From: Nicotiana tabacum
Lineage: Eukaryota; Streptophyta; Magnoliopsida; Solanales; Solanaceae
Assembly: GCF_000715075.1 (NCBI RefSeq)
Contig: NC_134082.1
Span: 192,995,948 to 193,059,947, forward strand
Length of the DNA: 64,000 nt
Direction: 5' to 3'
The position numbers were made by a program, and so were the translations under genes. Below, piece by piece: positions 24,124-36,658 of this stretch; the stretch's first letter is position 1, and each line of letters begins with the position of its first letter. The notes beneath the pieces were generated by a model. It saw only the letters and a program-made list of their open reading frames with translations, did not search any database and was not told where the DNA came from.

Positions 24124-25093
24124 TAGAGGTGTACATAGGTCGGATTGGTTCGGATTTTACAATTACCAAACCAAACCAATTGTATCGAGTTATTAAATTT
24201 AAAGACCAAACCAAACCAATAAAACTCGGATTTTTCACTCTCGATTTTTTTCGGATTTTCTCGGGTTTTCGGGTTATTCGAATTTTTTCGATTTTTTTCC
24301 TCGATAAAATCTTCGTAGAACAAAACATATAAATTATGGTCAAAATATTTTTTTAATCCTAGTAAGATACAACTATATAAAGTATTTTCCAAGAAAATAA
24401 TACGAAATATGAGACGTGTCATGGCATTATCCTAAAATATTCTATAATAAAGACAATAAAATTATGTAATATGAATATTGCTAATTAAAAAGCCATAATA
24501 AGAATAAGCATAATCTAAAAGTACTAAGTCATGCTAAAATAAGTAGACTAATAAGGGAGTATTAATTACATGACTAAACGCTAAAGAAAAAATAAAAATA
24601 GATTGTGCATTTTTATCTAAAGTATTACAAAACAAAAAATAGATATTCAATACATTCTCGTTCGTAGTATTCCCGTTCGTAGTATTGAATTGAATGTCTT
24701 TTATTAGCATTAGTATTGATTTGATTTTGGTTTGGGCTTTTGTTAGCATTATTTAATTTACTAATATTAATGGCTATAAAACTTATTGGAACATTCAAAC
24801 GTTCTAAGTCCAACCTTGAAATAATACCTTAAAAGATAAAATTATGAAAAAATTTATGAAATATTTATAAATTACATCACAATAAGTATATTTATATATT
24901 AAATATATCTAAAATTTCCATATATGTAATGACGGGTTGGTTTGGTTTTAGTTTGACTTTCCTTAGTTAAAACCAAATCAAACCAATTATGGTCGGTTTT
25001 TTTCCAACACCAAACCATAATTGGATTTTTTTTCTCGATTTAACTCGAATTATCGGGTTGGTGCGGTTTGTCGGTTTACTTTGTAAACCCCTG
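24124..25093. mobile_element. hAT-like non-autonomous element, copy 2 (970 bp)
   Basis: Ends are TAGAGGTGTACA on the left and TGTAAACCCCTG on the right, an imperfect ~12-bp terminal inverted repeat of hAT style. It is flanked by GTCTACCG (24116-24123) and GTCTACTG (25094-25101), an 8-bp duplication with one mismatch. Subterminal CCAAACCAAACC blocks lie on both sides. It lacks coding and is inverted relative to copy 1. Confidence 0.75.
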
Positions 25094-25720
25094 GTCTACT
25101 GCGTCTAAAGAGGTAACTTACAGGAAGAAGAAAGATTAGGACATAGTGCTAATTTTGCAGGTTGGAGGGACCGATTTCTATCTTTGTGCAGGTACATCAA
25201 TAAATACTGGAAAGCATCTGTTTCTCCAAAATCCCATTTGATCTAGAAATTGACCACTTATAAATTAAGGGGGCCCGTTTATATTCAATTTCTATCTACC
25301 ATTTGAGATGAAATCCGCCACATTCAATTCCTTCCAACATCCTTTCTTTAATGGTCTTTAAGATAAGAATAGATTCACTATATTTGTATATACTCTAATT
25401 CAGTAGGTATTTGTCAAACGCATTAAAAAATTTGTGCCTGGGCTGTTTAACCTACTTCTAGGGGGGGGGGTGTGGAACAAAAGCTACCCCACTTGTCGAT
25501 ATGTCAGCTGCAAGACCAGCAATAAGTTGCTTGCAAGAAATGTTACACGGTAAGAAGAAAGTCCAGAAACGAGAGCACACAAATATTGATACGCTGGACT
25601 CTGGAGACAGAAATCTCACATGGCCATTGACCACGATCTTGCATGTTGGTTAGAATTCTTCAATTCTTCCTAATCTTTGCTCCTTTCCTGCACATACTAC
25701 TGGTTTCAAAGGTCTAAGAG
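25094..25720. other. Intergenic region without recognised features
   Basis: Contains a run of ten G at 25461-25470. I see no coding pattern or transposon end. Confidence 0.5.
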
Positions 25721-26275
25721 CTGGATCGGACGACCCTTTCATAAAGCAAGAAAAGCAACTGCTTTAGGCCCTATTTTTTATTACACCTAATACACTATGT
25801 ATATGTTTAAAAAGAATTCCGTAAAGTGAAAAAGTTTGATTTCTTTCTTTAACAAATATAGAGAAGAAGGATTTGCAACTGCTATGATTTCTACCAAGGA
25901 AATTGCACTTGAAATGAATATCGAACTTGAATTACGTAAGAAATGTGTGATATATAAGAAGTAACAATTTGATGCGAACGTTGATAATGAAATCTCAAAA
26001 TCTTCCGAAGAGTCCTTTAGAGTTAATTATTTTTATAGATAATAGACAAGGCTATTTTTCACTTTAAAATAGATTTTGAACAATTCGAAATTTATGAAAA
26101 TACTTTTGGTTTTTTATTTGGCAGTAAAAACTAAGATTACTATATGTTGGAAATTTAAAAAAATATTGCGTTAATCTTGACTTATACCACAAATAAATAA
26201 TAAATAAATAAAAAATTAAAAAGTTAAGGTCATCCATAAAGTTTGGTCACAAAATTTGTTGGGGCCGCCCCTAAT
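25720..26275 (+). pseudogene. Relic of a hAT transposase gene (TTF/ZMYM1-like)
   Basis: From about 25858 the plus strand reads EEGFATAMISTKEIALEMNI, then a stretch ending SSEESFRVNYF and, after a stop, an ILNNSKF-like piece. This resembles the N-terminal region of plant 'zinc finger MYM-type 1-like' hAT transposases as I know them. Stops and indels break the frame. GGGGCCGCCCCT near 26264 resembles the end of that element type. Only a short internal part survives. Confidence 0.55.
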
Positions 26276-26918
26276 CCTTGAACAAGCATGGAGCTGTCAA
26301 CTGAATTGTTTAGATTCTGAAATTTCTCTCTCTGATTTCGTTAAAGAATTGATAGTATTTTTTTTTGTTAAGATATGATAAAGTTCGTTTCCCAAGTCAA
26401 CAAAGCGTTACAGTAAGCACCATTGCCTTGGGTTAAAATAAATGGATGTTGTACCCTCCGCTATTCAACAGGGATTAATTTGTATTAGACAATAGAAAGG
26501 GCAAAAAAAGAGTTTTTTTCTTGCATTCTGATATCTACCTCTGAACTGTTTGGCTTATACAATCCACGGGCAGGACGTGGTAATTAGATTTGAATTGTCA
26601 TTTGGCCTAACAGTCCAACTGAAAATAGCTCAGATTTGAAGCTTTTACCCTATTTAGCCCATGTTATACATAATTTGAAAGAAACTTTTCAGCCTTTAGC
26701 TCATTATTAAAGACATACTTTTAGGGTTTTTATTATTTTCTTCTTTCTTCATTCCCAGCACACCAAATTCTCTCTCACCGCCTCTCGCTTCTTTCTTTCC
26801 AACCCACATAGATCCCCATCCTCTCTTAATCTAGCTTTCGTTATTCCCCCTCCCCTACCCCCTACGCAGTTCTGCCATCAATGGCTCGAAGAAGGCTCGG
26901 GCTCCTACTCCGTCGTCC
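26276..26918. other. Region upstream of the importin-like fragment
   Basis: A pyrimidine-rich stretch at about 26730-26870 resembles a 5' UTR. No independent gene is seen. Confidence 0.35.
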
Positions 26919-27188
26919 ATGATGGCTAGCAGAAGAATATTGAAGATTTTTGAAATTGGGTCTGACTCTATGCAGTTTGAAACCTTAATTTCCAATGTTT
27001 GGTCGAGCTTTGAGGAGAAAAGATCGGAAGCTAAATCAATCTTCAACACGATGAAGCAGAAAGCTCCAGACTTGCTTGTTCTTAAGCTTGTTGACCTTCT
27101 TGGCTCATCGCAAGTTATTGATTCCCGTGATATGTGTGTTGTCCTCCTTGAAGTCTCGAATTTGAAATTGGGTGTATCGTATCTGTGA
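26919..27188 (+). pseudogene. Importin-5-like N-terminal fragment (89 codons)
   Basis: The open frame reads FETLISNVWSSFEEKRSEA followed by a Lys/Gln/Pro-rich turn and LKLVDLLGSS, matching the start of plant importin-5/KPNB3 (FETLISHLMS, LKLAHLL). The usual RAMSAILLRK-like continuation is altered and the frame stops soon after, so the HEAT-repeat solenoid of over 1,000 residues is absent. It is best read as a duplicated or transposon-captured fragment that may be transcribed. Whether it makes a stable small protein is unknown. Confidence 0.5.
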
Positions 27189-28298
27189 ATTGAATTCCGA
27201 ATTGTTGGCGCAAAATTGCTAACCTATAGACGAGTTGAATCATCCAATACCTTCTACTACAACTCGAGGCTTGGATAAAAATCATAACTATGTAGTAGTT
27301 TGTATAAACACTGTATAATTGTGTATAAATGTGTATATGAATATACAAACACCTCTTATACACAAGTTATACAGTTTTGTATAATTGTGTATATTTGTGT
27401 ATAATGTTGTATAATTATATATTTTTTCAGTTTATAAGGATGTATATACATTTTTAGTGTGTAAGAGGCCTCTACGGAAGTTTGACACTTCTTTTTCTTC
27501 CTCTTTTTCGTGTATGTGCTGTATAAAAAAGATTTGTACGCGTTGGAAGGATTCTACAATTCATTTACCAAGTTTTTATTTTTATTTTATCCTGTTGGAT
27601 TGCTCCAGCAATTGCACATAATAGTGTATGAAAACAACTGGTTGTATAAAAAGGGAGCAATAACCGTAGTTGATTATGTGAAATAAACTGTCTTTCGAAA
27701 ATTAGCCTATTATTTTTGGGCTATAGAATTGCAAAGTGTTATCTAGGCTATTATGTTGCAAGTCAGAGATGTGTGAGCTGTATTTATGTGAAATATTAGC
27801 CTAGATAATAGCCTAAGCACATGCTGAACCTAGATTCCAACTCATTAAATAGTTGGCAACATGAAACAAACAAAGACGAGACATAAATTCCAATTTCTAT
27901 CTTGGACACCCCACCATGAATAAAGGGTGTCAAACTGTTAAAGGAAATCAGATAGCCATTATTACTGCTACGCTTTAAGACCTCCATCAAAAGGACTACA
28001 AACACCCTCCATTAACAGGCAAATACTCAGGTGGAGTGGTGTACAGTATAATCTAAAAAGCGCGGGCCCTCAATCTTTCAAGATTTGTTAACTTTCAGTC
28101 CATTAGGCATTAGAACATAAAAGAGTATCTTTACAAGCAGCTGAACTTCATGCAAAGAGAAGAGTCTCCAAAATCATTACAGTACATACATGAAATACAT
28201 TCTTTTTTCATTTATACATGACCTCAACAGATGACCACCAACGCATTACGTTAATGGGTGCCACAATATGCGCGTTTTTCTCTATGGATGCGACAAGA
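27189..28298. other. AT-rich repeat region and HSA32 3' flank
   Basis: 27290-27430 holds many TGTATAA/TTATACA words like those common in solanaceous transposon ends. 27670-27810 carries inverted AGCCTA/TAGGCT words. No gene is seen. The part next to 28298 should include the HSA32 3' UTR. Confidence 0.4.
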
Positions 28299-31200
28299 TC
28301 AGAGCAGAAAATATGACCTGCCAAGTAGGGATGAGTGGTTTTGACCCAGGTTGCGTCCTCTGAGGCATTCCAGATCCATCACTTGTGAGTGATCCACGAA
28401 AAGATTAACCTGAAAAGACCAGCAATTTAAAATATTTGAACCGTCACATTTGGTAATCTAGTTTTTAGAGAAAGATTTGCTTGGAGAAGCTTAGTACCTT
28501 TGGACCATAACGTTTGATAAACCACTCAGAGATTTTAGGACTTGATGCCTCAAACATAGTTTTCTCAAGTCCAAGACGACCCACAATCTTTGCAACCATG
28601 TCTGACCGTAGCGAATCAGCCTGCCTGCATAAATCATCAGCGTTGATCATTATCATGTCTGCCCCAGCTTCTAAGCATCTCTCTGCCCTTCTGACCAAAA
28701 GGTCCACATCTTCAACCATCTCTGCAGCGAGACAACACAGCATGAGATATGCAAGAGAAACTGTTACGCATTTCAGTCTTCAACTTCCATGGCACCCCAA
28801 ACATTACAAAAGTTGCCTCATGAAGGAGAGTATGTTATATCTTAAACTACCAGTGCATTCTGGGCATTGTATAACTTCACTACTGCCACATACCATCCTG
28901 CTAGCCAGACAACCTTTTATGAAAATATACATCGGTCATTCAAGATCAGGGATCCAAAATATTTAGAGAAGGTTTTCGGCGACCACTTTGTCTCTCTTAG
29001 AACATTTGTGAACACATAGATAGATGTGTCATTCCCACACATAGACAAAATAGAAGAAAAAGTGCACCAGTAATTGATTAATAGCATGACTACAGGCCTA
29101 AGCTGATTATATAGAAGAGATGATGTTAGAGGCTAGGAGTTCTAACTTTGTCGTCAACACTTCATCCAAAGTCTGTACATCTAAACTCCTAAAAGCTATG
29201 GATATCCATCAAATTATTATTCACATACTATTAACGAATAAGATTCATAAAAATTAGCACTTAAATGATACATATTGATTTTAATGAAATTTGCAACTCA
29301 ACATATTATCCATCTGACAAGCCTGGATAATATCGTTTCTGCATTGAACTCAATTTGATTGAAATTGAGCTAATCTTTTACCACAAATTTTACCAAGTTA
29401 TATCTATGAAGTCGTGTTAATCTATTAAACTTTTATTCTGTTGAATAATCCATCTCAAAATTTATTAATGGTATTACTGGAAGTGATATAGCAAAATACA
29501 CTCTAGGTTACGTGTTGCGGAAGCCAAATGTATAGAGTGTGAATAAGTCACAACTACTATACCAAAAATTATGACAGCCACCAAATAATAAATAAGACAA
29601 TAAAGCAACAATAAAGGGAACACCAGAATTTACGAGGTTCGGCTAATTTTGCCTACTCCTCGGACACAACCAAATATTTTATTCCACTCTAAAAATACAA
29701 GTGAAATAATACTAAAGAGAGAAGATACAAATGCCTTAAACAGATGAGAAGGCAAATGAGGGGTGTGTTTAAATCCTAAACATTAAGCCTTCTTTTATAG
29801 GGGGGAAACCCCCCCCCCCAAACTTAACTCCCAACCGATGTGGGACTTTGGCATTTTGCCAAACTTCAACAAATCTCCACCTTGGCAAAATTCCACATTT
29901 TCAATTCTCTCTCAATAACAAATTTTGGTTGTGTCTTCATCTTCAATCTTCAGTGTTCAACAATGTTGATCAAATCCAAACAATGTTGAAACTTGATCGC
30001 AGTCACCACCTTAGTTAGCATATCAGTAGGATTCTCCGTAGTATGAATTTTCTTCACTGTGACTCCTCCTTCTTCTATGATTTCTCGTACGAAATGATAC
30101 CGAACATCAATATGCTTCGTCCTTGCATGATAAACTTGGTTCTTCGCTAATTGAATAGCACTTTGACTATCACAAAAAATTGTGATACCTTTTTGTTCAA
30201 CACCAAACTCCTTTAGCAATCCTTGAAGCCAAATTGCCTCCTTCACAGCCTCTGTAATAGCCATGTACTCTGCCTCTGTTGTAGACAAAGCAACTGTTGA
30301 CTGCAAAGTAGACTTCCAACTAACTGGTGCTTTTGCAAAAGTAAACACATAACCAGTAGTTGATCTTCGTTTGTCCAGATCACCCGCAAAATCTGAGTCA
30401 CAATATCCAACTACAGACTGATTGTATTCCTGCTCAAAAACTAACCCGATATCTACAGTATTATGAATATACCGTAGAATCCACTTCACAGCTTGTCAAT
30501 GCTCCTTCCTGGATTGTGCATATATCTGCTAATAACTCCAACAGCTTGTGAAATGTCAGGCCTTGTGCAAACCATTGCATACATCAAGCTACCAACAGCA
30601 TTTGCGTATGGTACCTTTGACATATACTCTCGTTCAGCTTCATCCATTGGCGACATAGTAGTACTTAGCTTAAAATGGGGAGCAAGTGGAGTACTAACTG
30701 GCTTAGTCTTGTCATCTATGCCAAAACGTTGTAGTACTCTCTTCAAATATTCTTTCTGAGATAAACAGAGTTTCTTTGAACGTCTATCTCTAATTATCTC
30801 CATGCCAAGAATTTTCTTTGCCTCACCCAAATCCTTCATCTCGAACTCCTTCTTCAGTTGAATCTTCAACTTATCAATTTCTTCCAAATTCTTGGAAGCT
30901 ATCAACATATCATCAACATATAGGAGAAGATATACAAAGGAACCATCTTTAAGTTTGTGCAAATACACACAATGATCGTATTTGCTTCTCTTGTACCCTT
31001 GCCGCAACATAAACTCGTCAAATCGCTTGTACCATTGTCTAGAAGATTGTTTCAATCCGTACAATGATTTTTCAAGTTTGCACACCATATTTTCTTTTCC
31101 AGCAACTTTGAATCCTTCTGGCTGAGTCATGTAGATTTCCTCCTCCAAGAGTTTTTACATCCATCTGAACTAGTTCCAAATCCAATTGTGCTACCAAAGC

Positions 31201-34200
31201 CAACATAATTCTAATGGAGGAATGTTTTACAGCTGGAGAAAAAACTTCATTGTAATCAATTCCCTCCTTTTGAGCATATCCTTTGGCCACCAATCTTGCT
31301 TTATAGCGAACATCTACTTGGTTAGGAAATCCTTCCTTCTTTGCAAATACTCATTTGCACCCAATTGCTTTCTTTCCCTTCGGGAGATTGGCCAATCTCC
31401 ATGTATGATTCTGATGAAGGGACTGTATTTCATCATTCATGGCAATCCTCCACTTATCTTCTTCTGAACTTTGGACAGCGTCTTTATAAGTAGTAGGAAC
31501 ATCATCAGCTACAATTGAGGTTGCACAAGCAACCGTCTCTATGAGACGAACAGGTTTCGTTATTGTTCTTTTTGGCCTGCTGGTTGCTATTGATTCAAGT
31601 TGTTGTTGAGGTTCCTGAGTTGGAATCTCCTCTACTGGCTCTCCTTCCAGAGGGTAATCTTCATTTGTTTCCTCCTCTGCTTCTTGTGTAGGAAAAATAA
31701 ATTTTCCCTCAAACTCCACCTGCTTAGAAGCACCTTCATTTTGTTTGTTATCTTCTGTTACCTTATTTACCATAGCAGATTCATCAAAGGTAACATCCCT
31801 GCTGAATATTACTTTCTTTGTCATAGGACACCATAAGCGATATCCTTTGACTCCAGAAGTAATTCCCATAAAAATAGCCTTCTTTGCCCTTGGATCCAAT
31901 TTTGACTATGTCACATGATAATATGCAGTTGAGCCAAACACGTGCAAAGAGTCATAATCTACAACAGACTTTCCATACCATTTTTCAAATGGTGTCTTGC
32001 CATCAATAGCAGCAGATGGTAAGCGATTAATGAGGTGGCATGCATATGTAACTGCCTCAGCCCAAAATTCTTTGCCCAAGCCAGCATTGGACAACATACA
32101 CCGTACCTTCTCCAGCAAGGTCCGGTTCATTCGTTCTGCCACTCCATTCTGTTATGGTGTATGTCTAACAGTGAAGTGTCGGACGATGCCATCATTTTCA
32201 CAGACCTTATTGAAATGATCATTTTTGTATTCACCTCCATTGTCTGTGCAAATACACTTGATCCTCTTGCCTGTTTGATTCTCCACCATCGTCTTCCATT
32301 TGAGAAAAATTCCCAACACTTCATCTTTGCTCTTCATTGTATACACCCATACTCTTCGGAAAAAATCATCAACAAAGGTTACAAAATAGTGCTTCCCATC
32401 CAATGAAGGTGTTTTGGAAGGACCCCAAACATCAGAGTGTACATAATCCAAAATGCCTTTAGTATTATGGATCACTATACCAAATTTAACCCTTGTCTGT
32501 TTCCCTTTAACACAATGCTCACAAAACTCCAAGTTGCAAGCCTTGACTTATTTTAACAATCCTTGATCTGATAGAGTTTTCAAGGATTTTCCTCCAGCAT
32601 GTCCCAAGCGCATGTGCCATAGCTTGGTTGCTTCTGCCTCTTTGTCGTCACTAGATGTCACTGTCGCTGTCCCAATAATTGTACTGCCACGATAGCGGTA
32701 CATATTATTATTCTTCCGATTAGCCTTCATTACCACTAGTGCACCGGAGCATACTCTCATCACTCCATTTTCTGCAATGATTTTGAACCCTTTTGATTCA
32801 AGGGCTCCCACAGAGATGAGATTCTTCTTCAAATCTGGTACATATCGAACATCTGTTAATGTTCTGATCATTCCATCGTGGTTCCTTAATCGTATTGAAC
32901 CAATCCCATATGAGGTAAGAGGGCTGTTATCCGCTGTGTGAATAATTCCATATTCTCCTTCTTGAAAATCCACGAACCAGTCCCTGTTGGGACACATATG
33001 ATAGCTACAAGCCGAGTCCATCAACCATATGTCTGATGATGTTGATGACTCTGTTGTAACTAATGAGAAGTCTGAATCATCACAATCAGCTACATTTGAA
33101 TCCATAATGGCCTTTCCATTATTATATTTGGCCTTATTCTTCAACTTCGGACAGTCTTTCTTCCAGTGCCCTTTTCTCGACAAAAGGCACATTCATCTTT
33201 GCTGGGTCTGGATCTTGACTTGGATCTTCCCTTCTTTGTCCTCGTTTGATTTTGAGGACGACCCTCACAAATAGTGCTTCTCCTTCTCCGCCCTTCTGTT
33301 TTTCTCGCTTTCTTTGTTCATAGCTGTACAAAGCCGAACAAACTTCTCTGAGAGAAACTTCGTCATTTCCATGGAGTAGAGTAGTTTCAAGGTGCTCGTA
33401 CTCATCAGGAAGTGACGCCAACAACATCAAGGCCAAGTCACCATCATCATAAGTTGTATCCATATTTTGCAAATCTGTGACCAACTTATTGAAACTGGTG
33501 ATATGTTCATTCATCGTGGTACCAGGAACATAGGTGAAGTGAAACAGTCTCTTCTTCATGTACAATTTATTTTGACTGTTTTTCTTCAAAAATTTATCCT
33601 CCAGTGCTTTCCATAATTTACTTGCAGAAGTTTCCTTTGTGTATGGATATTTCTGCTCTCTAGCAAGGTAGGATCGAATGGTACCGCAAGCAACACGGTT
33701 GATAATTCTCCAATTTTCTTCTCCAATAACATCTGGTTTCTTTTCTTCAATGGCCAGATCTAGCCCTTGTTGAAAAAGGACATCTAGAACCTCGCTTTGC
33801 CACATCCCAAAATGTCCGGACCCGTCAAATATTTCTACCGCAAATTTCGCATTTGACACAATTCTTGTCATAAGCGAAGATGCCAATGATGACGTGTTGT
33901 TGACACTTGATGTAGATTCTTCTTGTTTATTGTCTCCCATATTTGACACAAATATTATTTAATAGCTGACGACACAAATCAAGATTATTTCCTTTCTGAT
34001 GTAGAAGATCAGACTAAGCTGCAACCACAGAGCATACTCAGACAGAACCTTGACTTAGTTACCAAGATAAATCTTTTCTGATGTGGAAGATCAGACTATG
34101 CTGCAACCACAGAGCATACTTAGACAGTACCTTGGCTCTGATACCAATTGTTGCGGAAGCCAAATGTATAGAGTGAGAATAAGTCACAACTACTATACCA

Positions 34201-36622
34201 AAAATTATGACAACCACCAAATAATAAATAAGACAATAAAGCAACAATAAAGGGAACACCAGAATTTACGAGGTTCGGCTAATTTTGCCTACTCCTCGGA
34301 CACAACCAAATATTTTATTCCACTCCAAAAATACAAGTGAAATAATACTAAAGAGAGAAGATACAAATGCCTTAAACAGATGAGAAGGCAAATGAGAGGT
34401 GTGTTTAAATCCTAAACATTAGGCCTTCTTTTATAGGGGGAAAATCCCCCACCCAAACTTAACTCCCAACCGATGTGGGACTTTGGCATTTTGCCAAACT
34501 TCAACATTACGCAGCAGATCACAAACTCCTTGCAGTTAAACAACAGAAGCATCTAAATATTAGTAGTACATACACTGTCGTCTCATAATCCCAAGGTTAA
34601 TAGAAATGAAGATGACATAAATTTCTAATTGAAACATGGTCGACGGAAATCACAAAGACTTAATACTCGCATTAGACAAATGCCACTACCAGAGTTTGCT
34701 AGGCTCCAAAGCTTAGAAGACATTTTTGACATTTCCTAGAATCACCATGTAGAGTAAATTATTTTTTGATAACCGAGAAATCCCGGAGGGTCGTGGCCCA
34801 TTAGAACGAAAATGCTTCCATAATATCAACTTTTCTGGTCAAATTGATTTGCCATGTCATAATTCTAATTTTCAAGGTCAAGCAATTAGGCGGCACCTAA
34901 ACACCGTGCATCGTAGGTTACACCTATTTTAAATACCGACTGTCCAAAATTCCATGAGATGCTATACAGTGATTGATGAAGAAATCCTAGTTACAAAAAT
35001 GCAGCTATACAGCTAACTACTTACAACTTTAGCTGGGCTCATTAGCGTTAAGGTATTCATACGCAATTTCTAGTACTATGTATGTGGACTCAGGTGCATT
35101 TGTATACAAAGAGGTATGAATGTATTAAAAAAGTCTTTTCCTTAGTAGTCTACAAATAACATTTCAAAATAATATCTGTCTGGACATAGAACAAATGATC
35201 TTCATAAATTAATGTTTAAATGATGAACAAATATCCTGATGCAACCTCTGTTTTATTGTTGCATCTGTTATCTATCTACAACACTAGTCATTAATTTATA
35301 AAGAGGACACTTTTAAAAGTCTCGAGAAAATAATTTATAGGAAGATCTTCCAGTGGTGACAGTGCCGCTCGCTAAGAGAAAGAAGAGAGAAAATAGAAAA
35401 AATAAATATAAACCGGAAGACACTAGCATACCAGAGGTTTGAGGTGCAGGAATCACGTAAGCCCCAAAAGCTCTGTCACCCGTGAAGGCTATATCAGACT
35501 TGTTAAACTTAACAGAGAACTGAGGCTTCGCTCTGAGCCCACCGCTCTTGATCAACCGCACATATCTCAAGAGGGTCTCCTCAGGTAAACCAAGTGATGC
35601 AACATCAAGCTCAATTGTATCGAACCCCAATCGCTTACATTCCTAAGAGATTAACAAGTAACACGTTATTGCCAAAATTCAAAAATCAGTTGGAAATGAA
35701 GAACTGGAGCCACATTCACTTCCTTATACCTCAATGTATTTTTTAATTGCAGAAGGACCTTGGCGAAGCATTTGGTCTGCCCAATCACCAGAGCTAACAT
35801 AAACATTGTGTTTATGTGCCATGTCAGTCACTTCTTTGATGTAAGTCTTTGGCATCAGAGTATGAGATCCACCACAGAACTTCAGCCCGTCAACAAACTG
35901 ACCCATAGACTCGAAAACATCCTATAAACCAGAAAATGAGAAATTCAACAAATTGGATCAGTGAGAACATAAACTAGCATAGAATTTTGTACACTAAGAG
36001 TCAAACACACAGTTTTGAGTTCTTTTAGCATTACTAGTATAGTGGTCAAAACAAGACGCGCTTGCCACGGCCCTGAACCAACTCCCATATTTAAAGAGCC
36101 CAACGCCTTTATTTGCTTCAGCATACAACATACTCCAGGACTGGACATATGTTCTCGAGTGTACCAAGTTCCCGAGTGTACGGGCAGTGCTACGCTCGGA
36201 AATTAGGACACAAATTGCAACCTCCCTGTGTATAGCTAACAACCTATCCATGAACGGATTGCAACCGAGTCTAAAGGGATAAAGCTGAGTCCAATGGACT
36301 CTTCAACCATCCCTGAGATACTTGGTCAAGATTTCACCCAACAAACCCACATCTCTATCTTTAGATACTCCAACTGGACTCGGACTTTGAGAGACCTGAC
36401 TCTCCTTCTCTATATAAGGAAGTCAGACCTTCCATAACCGAAAAACCAAGCACTCTGCTATCAACTTGTTCCTCAGAAACCACTATACAGCTCACTTAAT
36501 ATTTTCCATTATTGCTCTCCCTTTAAACTTTCTTACAGTAGATAGAATATTGTACTTTTATTTCAAGAAAGAACTGTAACGATCCAGAACACAGACCTTC
36601 AATAAATATTAAAATCCCACAA

Positions 36623-36658
<36 letters not shown>

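Larger units (their letters stand above)
29513..34506 (-). mobile_element. Copia retrotransposon copy B (Tork/Tnt1-like), degenerate, in HSA32 intron 3
   Basis: A 4,994-bp element of the copy A family with LTRs at 29513-29871 and 34149-34506, an iMet-type PBS and perfect TTACG duplications. It lies in the same transcriptional orientation as HSA32. LTRs differ at clearly more positions than in copies A and C, including a variable C/G-run, and the coding region is broken, so it is the oldest of the three. Confidence 0.93.
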
